Shown one piece after another: positions 1-5,512 of a stretch of 9,069 bases of DNA (the first letter of the stretch is position 1; each line of letters starts with the position of its first letter). The position numbers and the translations under genes were made by a program. The DNA comes from VFKE01 sp043758025 (lineage in GTDB: Bacteria > Verrucomicrobiota > Verrucomicrobiia > Verrucomicrobiales > Verrucomicrobiaceae), in assembly GCA_043758025.1 (NCBI GenBank), contig JAYVOH010000272.1, positions 1 through 9,069 on the forward strand. Direction: 5' to 3'. Under the pieces are notes generated by a model. It saw only the letters and a program-made list of their open reading frames with translations, had not been told where the DNA came from and did not search any database.

Positions 1-45
1 AAGCAAAGGTGTGTCGTGGTCGATGTTGACGAATCGTGCTGCCAT
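1..45 (-). CDS. IS1182-like transposase, N-terminal fragment (runs off the left edge)
   Basis: On the minus strand an ATG at 45-43 opens a frame reading MAARFVNIDHDTPLL to the window edge. The pattern M-A-x-R-F-V-N-x-D-x-D-x-x-x-L-L is what I associate with the N-terminus of IS1182-family transposases, whose next residues are normally LPPxLRxW; those would lie outside the window. A second in-frame ATG at 60-58 would add five residues (MLPEA); the GGAAG just before the inner ATG is too close to be a good ribosome site. If right, one end of the insertion sequence lies between about 61 and 146, but I could not recognise a terminal inverted repeat because the partner end is not visible. Only 15 residues support the call, so it rests on pattern memory. 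An unrelated hypothetical protein start is the alternative. Confidence 0.45.
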   Translation of the reverse strand, partial: MAARFVNIDHDTPLL

Positions 46-113
46 TGCTTCCGGTAGCATCAACGCCGTGCTTTGGCAAAGTCCGACAGGCTGCTAGAAC
101 GCACTCCCCGTGC

Positions 114-141
114 TTGCCTTTTCACGACGGGAGCTTATTTT
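114..141 (+). promoter_or_regulatory. Candidate promoter of the first vapBC pair
   Basis: A -35-like TTGCCT (114-119) and a -10-like TATTTT (136-141) are separated by 16 bp; each matches the sigma-70 consensus at four of six positions. The -10 ends 5 nt before the antitoxin ATG at 147, so transcription would begin at or within the start codon. The second antitoxin gene shows the same spacing. Inferred from sequence only. Confidence 0.35.
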
Positions 142-146
142 TCAGC

Positions 147-380
147 ATGAGTTCGTTGTCCTTGGAAATCGATAAACACCTGCCCACGTTGGAGCCGGAG
201 GCTGCTTTGCATTTCGAGCGGGCGGTGCGGGAGATGCTGCTGCTGGCGCAGCGCAAAGGGACAGGCGGATCTATCGTCGGCAATGGAGCGCGGGGCAGCT
301 ATCGTCTGCCGTCCCGCAAGCTTGGAGCGCGCCCCGGCCTTGATCTGACCAGGCTCGCGCACGAGGACGAGGATTTGTAA
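147..380 (+). CDS. VapB-like antitoxin of a type II toxin-antitoxin pair
   Basis: This 77-residue acidic-tailed protein sits directly before a PIN-domain toxin gene, and its stop codon TAA (378-380) overlaps an ATG at 380-382, the usual coupling of antitoxin and toxin genes. The N-terminal part (about residues 7-36) looks helical and could dimerise or bind DNA. The C-terminal part (about 50-77, with YRLPSRKLGARPGLDLTRL and then AHEDEDL) resembles toxin-wrapping tails of antitoxins partnered with this PIN subfamily. I see no AbrB, ribbon-helix-helix or Phd signature, so the DNA-binding fold is unassigned. The start at 147 is chosen because the longer reading from 36 adds 37 residues with no antitoxin character. 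No Shine-Dalgarno lies at a proper distance (GGGAG ends 13 nt upstream). It presumably neutralises the adjacent toxin in the cytoplasm and represses its own promoter; function is inferred mainly from position. Confidence 0.65.
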   Translation: MSSLSLEIDKHLPTLEPEAALHFERAVREMLLLAQRKGTGGSIVGNGARGSYRLPSRKLGARPGLDLTRLAHEDEDL

Positions 381-395
381 TGCAACGACGCTCCC

Positions 396-830
396 GTGAT
401 ACTGCTCGACGCCAATCTCTTGATCTACGCGGTCAATGCCGACACGCCGGATCACGAAAAAGCCAGGCTCTGGATGGAGGGAGCTTTATCGGGTCGCTTC
501 GGAGCCGTGTTGTTTTCCTGGTTCACGCTGGTTGCCTTTGTTCGTATCGCGACCAATCCCAAAGCACTGAACAGTCCATTTTCACTTGAAGAAGCCTTGC
601 GGATGATCGCTGACTGGCTTGCTTTGCCGGATGTGAGCATCGTCGGTCCGGGAGCGGAACACGCGCTGCATTTTCAAAATGCCTGCCGCGACACCAATGC
701 TTCGGGTAATTTGGTCACTGACGCGCATCTTGCCGCCCTTGCCATCGAGCATGGATGCGAACTGGCTTCGTGCGACACCGACTTCGGCAAGTTCCCCGCT
801 GTGCGCTGGATCAATCCGCTGGCATCCTGA
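396..830 (+). CDS. vapC: VapC-type PIN-domain ribonuclease toxin
   Basis: The 144-residue product is a PIN-domain endoribonuclease, typical VapC length. It opens with MILLDANLLIYA (Asp5, first metal ligand), has a central FSWFTLVAFVRIATNP block (40-55), and ends with GNLVTDAHLAALAIEHG (Asp109) and SCDTDFGKFPAVRWINPL (Asp127 and Asp129). This is the pattern of the PIN subfamily I know as TIGR00028, common in mycobacteria. The glutamate that most VapC proteins carry in the second motif is absent; the block has V-A-F-V-R instead, which I believe is normal for this subfamily. VapC toxins cleave tRNA or rRNA with Mg2+ and stop translation until bound by the antitoxin. The GTG start at 396 is the only one preserving the first strand. 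An ATG at 380 overlapping the antitoxin stop is one base out of frame. The gene is convergent with the MFS gene, 10 bases away, with no visible terminator between them. Confidence 0.85.
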   Translation: MILLDANLLIYAVNADTPDHEKARLWMEGALSGRFGAVLFSWFTLVAFVRIATNPKALNSPFSLEEALRMIADWLALPDVSIVGPGAEHALHFQNACRDTNASGNLVTDAHLAALAIEHGCELASCDTDFGKFPAVRWINPLAS

Positions 831-840
831 CTGAGTGCGT

Positions 841-2121
841 TCACGTTCCGCGTGTTTTCCATTGCCGCAGCAGAATGTAGAGCAGCATCGTCCCGGCAAA
901 CCACCATGGCCACCACGTCAGCGCGGTCGCGAACACCTGTGGGTCTTCATTTTTCAAGCCGAGCCGTCCTGAAAGAAACGCCGTCTGCCAGCCGAAGAGT
1001 AGGGTCAGCGTGCCATAGGCGAGGTTCATGGAGAGGCTCTTGAAGCTGAGCACGGTCGCGCGATGCTCGGAGTCGGTCAGGTCATTAAGGTAATGCGAGA
1101 GGAAGAACTGGAAGAAGCGCATCGACAGAAGGATCGGCGCGAGCAGCGCGACGCCGAACCATCCCGGCACCGGATGCGCCAGCACGATCAAGCCCCACGC
1201 CACCATGGCGATGACGACGAGGAAATTGAACTTTGCGCTGCGATGTTTCACGAGCCACTCCATCCAACTGCTGGTGAACAGTGCGATTAATGAACCGGCC
1301 ACGGAGATCACGCCAAACCACGCCTCTTCGATTCCGATGAGGCGGTAGTAGTTGCTCCCCACCGTGTAGAAAAGCCGCACGATGCTGTCGAGCAGGAAGC
1401 CCAGCGTAAGCAACAGCAGCGGTGCCGGAGTGTTCCAAATCCATGAGGCCGCATGGCGGATGCCGCTCCAGCTGGTGCGTAGTTTCTCACGAAACGAGAA
1501 TGCCGGCCCATCATGTTTCGCCTCGCGCAGGGCCAGTGCAACGGCGAGGCAGCCGAGTGCCGTGAGCACGCAGAGGTAGATGGGAAACTTCAACGTCGTC
1601 GTCTTGCTCAACGTCGTTCCGAAGAGCCAGCTCATTTTGGCGGAGTCATAGACGAAGGCGCCGATGAGGGCCGCCACAATGAATCCAACCGCCATCCAGC
1701 GGTTGAGTCGACCCATCACGCGAGGCCACATCGAAGCGCGTTCGTTTTGTGGAATTGAATCGTAGGCCAGCGCTTCATCGGCTCCGCTGGCGAAGGCTTC
1801 CGCGGCACCACTGAGAACGCGATTAATCAGAAATACATAAAACACCCACGGCCCGCCGACCGGCACGCAGGCGAACACGAGCATCTCCACGACCATGATG
1901 GACGCCGCGATAATCACCATGCGCCGCCGACCGATCACATCCGCCAGTGCACCGAGCGGCAGGTCGAGGCACACGATGCTGATGGCCCACACGACGTTCA
2001 GCAGCGCGAACTGCGACAGGTTCAGGCCGAAGTCGAGGAACAGGATCGTGTAAACCGGGTAGTAGAACCGGCAGTTGAACAGGATGCGGAACCAGACAAA
2101 GAGTGCGCAGTTGCGGGGCAT
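841..2121 (-). CDS. Major facilitator superfamily (MFS) transporter
   Basis: This 426-residue inner-membrane protein has the length and hydrophobic pattern of a 12-helix MFS carrier. The loop between helices 2 and 3 carries the MFS motif A as GALADVIGRRR (57-67). SGADEALAYDSI (112-123) and the second-half loop HYLNDLTDSEHRATVLSFKSL, here split as HYLNDLTDSEH (343-353) then RATVLSFKSL (353-362), belong to an MFS subgroup often annotated only as 'MFS transporter'. A hydrophilic linker at about 199-217 separates the two six-helix halves. The substrate cannot be read from sequence; drug or metabolite export is possible but unproven. It starts at ATG 2121 and diverges from cysS, whose start is 89 bases away; neither gene has a clear Shine-Dalgarno. 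Its 3' end faces the vapC toxin gene. Codon use and length look intact, with no frameshift. Confidence 0.85.
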   Translation of the reverse strand: MPRNCALFVWFRILFNCRFYYPVYTILFLDFGLNLSQFALLNVVWAISIVCLDLPLGALADVIGRRRMVIIAASIMVVEMLVFACVPVGGPWVFYVFLINRVLSGAAEAFASGADEALAYDSIPQNERASMWPRVMGRLNRWMAVGFIVAALIGAFVYDSAKMSWLFGTTLSKTTTLKFPIYLCVLTALGCLAVALALREAKHDGPAFSFREKLRTSWSGIRHAASWIWNTPAPLLLLTLGFLLDSIVRLFYTVGSNYYRLIGIEEAWFGVISVAGSLIALFTSSWMEWLVKHRSAKFNFLVVIAMVAWGLIVLAHPVPGWFGVALLAPILLSMRFFQFFLSHYLNDLTDSEHRATVLSFKSLSMNLAYGTLTLLFGWQTAFLSGRLGLKNEDPQVFATALTWWPWWFAGTMLLYILLRQWKTRGT

Positions 2122-2210
2122 GAAGTCTTTGTGATGGAAGATTTACATCTGGCAAGTTCTTGCGGGCAAATCTTTGCAATCCGCTGTCGCCCGCGCTTCA
2201 TTACACTTTC

Positions 2211-3662
2211 ATGTCCGATTCCACATCGCAAAAACTTCAACTCCACGACACCTTGACCCGCCAGACGCTGGCGGTCACGCCCGCCGATGGCAAAACGCTG
2301 CGTTTCTACTGCTGCGGCCCGACGGTTTATGGTCCCGCGCACATTGGGAATTTTCGCACGTTTATCGCCCAAGATGTGTTTCGTCGCGTCGTCGAGTTAA
2401 GCGGCACACCAACGCTGCATGTGAGGAACATCACCGATGTTGATGACAAGACGATCCGTGACTCGCAGAAGGCCGGGCGCACGCTGGTGGATTTCACTCA
2501 AGACTGGACGCGCCGTTTTCATGATGATTGCGCGGCGTTGAATTTATTTCCTCCCCATGTGGAACCGAAAGCCACGGACCATATCCCGCATCAGATCAAG
2601 ATGATCGAGAGCCTCATCGCGCGCGATCATGCCTATAAAGCGGGCGATGGATCGGTCTATTTCCGCGTCTCGTCCTTTGCAGACTACGGAAAGCTTTCGC
2701 ATTTGGAGGATCGCGAGCTGCGTCTCGGCGCGGCCCAGGGAGCGAACGACAGTGATGAATATAGCAAGGACGCGCTGGCGGATTTTGCTCTATGGAAAGC
2801 ACACAAACCCGAGGACGGCGACAATGCGTGGGACAGTCCGTGGGGCAGGGGACGACCCGGCTGGCATCTCGAATGCAGCGCTATGTCGCTGGAATATCTC
2901 GGCATGGAATTCGATCTGCACGGCGGCGGCATTGATTTGATTTTTCCGCATCACGAAAACGAGATCGCGCAGAGCTGCTGCGCCACCGGCGGGCAATTCG
3001 CGCGTCACTGGATGCACGCCGCGCACTTGATGGTGGATGGCGGCAAGATGAGCAAGAGCCTGGGCAATCTCTACACGCTGGACGATCTGAAGCAGCGCGG
3101 ATTCACGCCTGCGGAAGTGCGTTATACGCTCGTGAGTGGCCACTACCGCGGGCCGCTGAATTTTACACTGCACTCGCTCGACGCTGCGCGCGCTGCGCTG
3201 GCAAAGCTCGCGAAGTTCGCGATGCTGTTGCGGGAGAAAGCCCAAGGTGTTGGGGGCTGCCAGCCCCCGTCGCACGAAACTCTTTCCTCGGGGGCTGGCA
3301 GCCCCCAACACGAGTTTGCCGCTGCGTGGAGCGCACTGCTCGGCGACCTTAACGTGCCGGAGGCGCTCGGTTGTGTCTTCAGCGTCGTCAATAAGACCAA
3401 GGTTGCTGATCTCTCCGCTGCCGATGCAAAGTCGCACCTGCTCAATCTCCACTTCATCCTCGACGCCATCGGCATCGTGCTTCCCGAGTTGAAGGAAGAA
3501 GCTGTCACTGTGCCTGATGAAATCACCCAGCTCGCGCAACAGCGCTGGGCTGCGAAGCAATCAAAAGACTGGGCGAAAGCTGACGAACTGCGCAACCAGA
3601 TCGAAGCCGCCGGCTGGATTGTCAAAGACAGCAAGGAAGGGTTTGTCGTGGTGCCGAAATGA
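2211..3662 (+). CDS. cysS: Cysteinyl-tRNA synthetase (CysRS)
   Basis: The 483-residue enzyme activates cysteine with ATP and charges tRNA-Cys in the cytoplasm; it is a class I synthetase. Signatures: the HIGH motif in CGPTVYGPAHIGN (35-47) and the KMSKS loop in GGKMSKSLGN (277-286). The structural zinc site that recognises the cysteine thiol is complete: Cys35, Cys222 (WHLECS), His247 and Glu251 (PHHENE). Residues about 318-483 form the helical anticodon-binding region with a short C-terminal domain. The start at 2211 (MSDSTSQKL) is preferred to an upstream in-frame start at 2160, because CysRS proteins begin shortly before the first strand; there is no Shine-Dalgarno at either. Oddity: codons about 346-367 are made of a long inverted repeat that adds a Gly/Pro/Ser-rich stretch to the linker after the catalytic domain, at a place where the family varies. 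The frame stays open, and all catalytic residues are present, so the enzyme should work. Confidence 0.97.
   Translation: MSDSTSQKLQLHDTLTRQTLAVTPADGKTLRFYCCGPTVYGPAHIGNFRTFIAQDVFRRVVELSGTPTLHVRNITDVDDKTIRDSQKAGRTLVDFTQDWTRRFHDDCAALNLFPPHVEPKATDHIPHQIKMIESLIARDHAYKAGDGSVYFRVSSFADYGKLSHLEDRELRLGAAQGANDSDEYSKDALADFALWKAHKPEDGDNAWDSPWGRGRPGWHLECSAMSLEYLGMEFDLHGGGIDLIFPHHENEIAQSCCATGGQFARHWMHAAHLMVDGGKMSKSLGNLYTLDDLKQRGFTPAEVRYTLVSGHYRGPLNFTLHSLDAARAALAKLAKFAMLLREKAQGVGGCQPPSHETLSSGAGSPQHEFAAAWSALLGDLNVPEALGCVFSVVNKTKVADLSAADAKSHLLNLHFILDAIGIVLPELKEEAVTVPDEITQLAQQRWAAKQSKDWAKADELRNQIEAAGWIVKDSKEGFVVVPK
3247..3311 (+). repeat. Long palindromic element inserted in frame within cysS
   Basis: Two 22-base arms, 3247-3268 and 3290-3311, are perfect reverse complements around a 21-base spacer (3269-3289). 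The left arm starts GTGTTGGGGGCTG; the right arm ends GCAGCCCCCAACAC. Each arm also contains an inner palindrome (GGGGGCTG facing CAGCCCCC), so the element is doubly self-complementary, as in REP or MITE-like repeats. It is read through by cysS as about 22 codons (GVGGCQPPSHETLSSGAGSP) without a stop or frameshift. The transcript could form a very stable hairpin inside the coding region. Whether it is a dispersed family cannot be told from one copy, but 5417-5451 carries a related layout. Confidence 0.85.
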
Positions 3663-3664
3663 AT

Positions 3665-3693
3665 TTGCCAAGTCTATATGTAAAGTATATACT
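3665..3693 (+). promoter_or_regulatory. Sigma-70-like promoter of the second vapBC pair, predicted leaderless
   Basis: TTGCCA (3665-3670) and TATACT (3688-3693) are separated by 17 bp, close to consensus in sequence and spacing. The -10 box ends 5 nt before the vapB ATG at 3699, so the first transcribed base should fall on or beside the start codon. It begins 3 bases after the cysS stop codon, so the module has its own promoter in addition to any read-through. Confidence 0.6.
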
Positions 3694-3695
3694 TT
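3682..3695. promoter_or_regulatory. Operator-like 14-bp palindrome over the vapB -10 box
   Basis: AAAGTATATACTTT is a perfect palindrome that contains the TATACT -10 box and ends 3 bases before the vapB start codon. VapBC and other AbrB-fold antitoxin complexes repress their own promoters at short inverted repeats, so this is the natural candidate for the autoregulatory site. The AT-rich core is part of a promoter, so some symmetry could be chance, but 14 of 14 matched positions is more than a -10 needs. Confidence 0.6.
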
Positions 3696-3698
3696 CTT

Positions 3699-4004
3699 AT
3701 GAAGCCCAAAGCCAAGCCCAAGCCCCGTGCGGGTCGCCCTGCCCAGCGCAAGCCGGTGGCAGCGGGCTTACGGGCGAAGCTGTTCAAGAATGGCAGCAGC
3801 CAGGCGGTGCGGCTGCCGAAGGAGTTTCGCTTTCCCGGACATGAAGTCTTAATCCGGCGCGAGGGCAAGGCCGTGGTGCTGGAGCCGGTGGAGAAATTTG
3901 ACTGGGACAAGTGGTGGAACAGCTGGACTGCGGCCGGGGATGACTTCATGCCCAATGGACGTGAGGATAACGACATCGTGCCACGGAATATCGATCTCGA
4001 ATAG
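3699..4004 (+). CDS. vapB: VapB antitoxin, AbrB/MazE-fold, with basic N-terminal extension
   Basis: The 101-residue protein carries a SpoVT/AbrB-type swapped-hairpin DNA-binding domain at about residues 24-65. RAKLFKNGSSQAVRLPKEFRF and the following HEVLIRREGKAVVLEP are the standard VapB pattern (K-x-F-x-N-G-x-S-Q-A-V-R-L-P). The C-terminal part (66-101, with DWDKWWNSW and acidic residues) is the toxin-binding tail. Members usually start a few residues before the AbrB domain; here a 23-residue Lys/Arg/Pro-rich arm (KPKAKPKPRAGRPAQRKP) precedes it, including an AT-hook-like PRAGRP. The ATG at 3699 is favoured because the promoter just upstream would start transcription there; a GTG near residue 20 is the alternative. 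It neutralises the adjacent VapC and should repress the operon. It is separated from vapC by 2 bases. Confidence 0.9.
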   Translation: MKPKAKPKPRAGRPAQRKPVAAGLRAKLFKNGSSQAVRLPKEFRFPGHEVLIRREGKAVVLEPVEKFDWDKWWNSWTAAGDDFMPNGREDNDIVPRNIDLE

Positions 4005-4006
4005 CG

Positions 4007-4408
4007 ATGGACTGGATGCTGGATACGAACATTTGTTCCTACGTCATCAAACGGCGCTCGGAACTAGTGCTTCGGCGATTTCACCAGCATGATCACTCCA
4101 CCATCTCCATATCCGCAATCACCAGTTATGAACTTTACGCAGGATGCGAGCGCAGCCCGAACCGTGAGCGGCTTTTTGAAAAAGTGAATGAGTTTTTGCG
4201 CCCGTTTCCTATTCTGCCATTTGAAGACAAGGACTCGCGTCAGGCTGCTCTCATTCGGGCCGTGCTCGAACGCGCTGGCACACCGATCAGTGCGTGTGAC
4301 ATTCTGCTCGCGGCTCACGCCATGAATCACAACCTCACCCTCGTCACGAACAACACTCGCGAATTCAAACGCGTGAAAGGATTGAAACTCGCCGATTGGT
4401 CGGTTTGA
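4007..4408 (+). CDS. vapC: VapC toxin, PIN-domain endoribonuclease
   Basis: The 133-residue protein is a classical VapC. It has MLDTNICSYVIK (Asp6), ISAITSYELYAG (Glu42), ISACDILLAAHA (Asp98) and the closing LVTNNTREFKRVKGL (Asn115/Asn116), which together form the Mg2+-dependent PIN active site. The TNNTREF form of the fourth motif is usual for the enteric/VapC-1 type, in contrast to the first toxin in this window, which belongs to another PIN subfamily. Known members cut initiator tRNA or the sarcin-ricin loop; the target here is unknown. The start at ATG 4007 follows the vapB stop by 2 bases, so translation is probably coupled. All active-site residues are present, so the toxin should be functional. 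The hemB start follows after 7 bases, so hemB may be partly transcribed from the vapBC promoter. Confidence 0.93.
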   Translation: MDWMLDTNICSYVIKRRSELVLRRFHQHDHSTISISAITSYELYAGCERSPNRERLFEKVNEFLRPFPILPFEDKDSRQAALIRAVLERAGTPISACDILLAAHAMNHNLTLVTNNTREFKRVKGLKLADWSV

Positions 4409-4415
4409 TACTCAT

Positions 4416-5387
4416 ATGAACCTCCCTATCCGCCCCCGCCGCAACCGCCGCACGCCTGCCATTCGCAGTCTTGTGCGCGAGACTGAATTGACTGCGGGTC
4501 ATTTGATTTATCCGTTGTTCCTTCACGCGGGCAAAGATGACCAGCCCATCGCTTCCATGCCGGGCTGCACGCGCTGGAGCCTTGAGGGTTTGGTGCAGGA
4601 AGCGGGTGAAGCTCATGCGCTGGGCATTCCGGCGGTGGTGCTGTTCCCGGCCATTGCGGACAAGCTGAAAACGCGCGATGCCAAGGAAGCATGGAATCCG
4701 AAAGGGCTGGTGCCGCGAGCGATCAAAATGCTGAAGTCGGCGCATCCGTCGCTGGCGGTTATCACTGATATTGCGCTTGATCCCTACAATGCTGACGGGC
4801 ACGACGGTCTGGTTTCCGATGATGGGAAAATCTTGAACGACGAAACGGTGATCGCGCTCTGTAAACAAGCGCTCTGCCATGCGCGAGCCGGGGCAGACAT
4901 CGTGGCACCGAGCGACATGATGGACGGTCGCGTGTCCGCTTTGCGCGCGGCACTGGATGCGGATGACTTCACGGATGTCTCCATCATGGCCTACACGGCC
5001 AAATATGCATCAGCGTTCTACGGCCCGTTCCGGGGCGCGCTCGATTCCGCGCCGCGTGCGGGAGATAAGATGACTTATCAAATGGACTGCGCCAATGTGC
5101 GTGAGGCCGAGCGTGAAGCCATTCTGGACGAAGACGAAGGCGCAGACATGCTCATGGTCAAGCCAGCGGGCGGTTATTTGGATGTGATCTACCGTTTGCG
5201 GCAGACGTCTCCGCTGCCCATCGCGGCCTATCAAGTGAGTGGTGAATATCTAATGATCAAAGCTGCTGCTGCCAGCGGATGGCTTGATGAAAAGAAGGTA
5301 GTTCTCGAAACCCTGACTGGAATCCGCCGTGCTGGTGCGGACATGATCCTGACATACTTTGCGAAAGATGTGGCGGGCTGGTTGTAG
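4416..5387 (+). CDS. hemB: Porphobilinogen synthase (delta-aminolevulinic acid dehydratase)
   Basis: The 323-residue cytoplasmic enzyme condenses two 5-aminolevulinate molecules to porphobilinogen, the first common step towards haem, sirohaem and cobalamin. The two Schiff-base lysines are Lys196 (MAYTAKYASAFYGPF) and Lys249 (MLMVKPAGGYLD). The segment that holds the catalytic zinc in the cysteine-type enzymes reads DIALDPYNADGHDG (118-131): Ala120, Asp122 and Asp130 stand where E. coli has three cysteines. This is the Mg2+-type arrangement known from Pseudomonas aeruginosa. The N-terminal arm (RPRRNRRTPAIRSLVRET) is typical of octameric HemB, and length is normal. The ATG at 4416 lies 7 bases after vapC with no Shine-Dalgarno. 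A weak TTGAAA (4382-4387) and GATACT (4407-4412) with a long 19-bp spacer could be a promoter of its own. Confidence 0.97.
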   Translation: MNLPIRPRRNRRTPAIRSLVRETELTAGHLIYPLFLHAGKDDQPIASMPGCTRWSLEGLVQEAGEAHALGIPAVVLFPAIADKLKTRDAKEAWNPKGLVPRAIKMLKSAHPSLAVITDIALDPYNADGHDGLVSDDGKILNDETVIALCKQALCHARAGADIVAPSDMMDGRVSALRAALDADDFTDVSIMAYTAKYASAFYGPFRGALDSAPRAGDKMTYQMDCANVREAEREAILDEDEGADMLMVKPAGGYLDVIYRLRQTSPLPIAAYQVSGEYLMIKAAAASGWLDEKKVVLETLTGIRRAGADMILTYFAKDVAGWL

Positions 5388-5407
5388 GCCGTTTGGGTCA
5401 AACGGCC
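5387..5407 (+). terminator. Hairpin directly after the hemB stop codon
   Basis: A perfect 9-bp stem (GGCCGTTTG, 5387-5395, with CAAACGGCC, 5399-5407) closes a 3-base loop and begins on the last base of the hemB stop codon. It is followed by AAAATT rather than a T-run, so it is not a canonical intrinsic terminator; it may protect or process the 3' end of the hemB message. Confidence 0.4.
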
Positions 5408-5416
5408 AAAATTCGA

Positions 5417-5451
5417 AGTTCCGGCGTCTGGCACAGACGCCCCTACAAACG
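5417..5451. repeat. REP-like palindrome downstream of hemB
   Basis: GGCGTCTG (5423-5430) and CAGACGCC (5434-5441) pair around GCA, flanked by CCTACAAACG. Read on the minus strand it begins TGTAGGGGCGTCTG and then TGCCAGACGCC. This matches the layout of the element in cysS (TGTTGGGGGCTG, then CCAGCCCCC): TGT-x-GGGG, CTG, CCAG, then a C-run. It lies in the 125-base gap between convergent genes, the usual site for extragenic palindromes. Confidence 0.5.
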
Positions 5452-5452
5452 T

Positions 5453-5489
5453 AAAAAAGGCCGGAGCGTGCTGCTCCGGCCTTTGTGAT
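5453..5489. terminator. Intrinsic terminator, likely bidirectional, between hemB and the lipoprotein gene
   Basis: A perfect 12-bp stem (AAAGGCCGGAGC, 5456-5467, with 5473-5484) encloses the 5-base loop GTGCT. On the minus strand it is followed by six T residues (the A-run at 5453-5458), which makes a textbook terminator for the lipoprotein gene ending at 5513. On the plus strand CTTTGTGATTTTT follows, so it may also stop hemB transcription. Confidence 0.85.
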
Positions 5490-5512
5490 TTTTGGATTCG
5501 TGTGCGAGAGGC

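Noticed and set aside
380..589. A 69-codon frame starting at the ATG that overlaps the antitoxin stop.
   Set aside because: It lies one base out of frame over the PIN toxin and has no domain. Only its ATG position is informative.
2160..2210. An upstream start adding 17 residues to CysRS.
   Set aside because: The extra residues are not family-like, and the start at 2211 gives the usual CysRS N-terminus.
2790..3560. A 256-codon minus-strand frame opposite cysS.
   Set aside because: Antisense to CysRS with all its motifs intact; composition is that of a GC-rich shadow frame.
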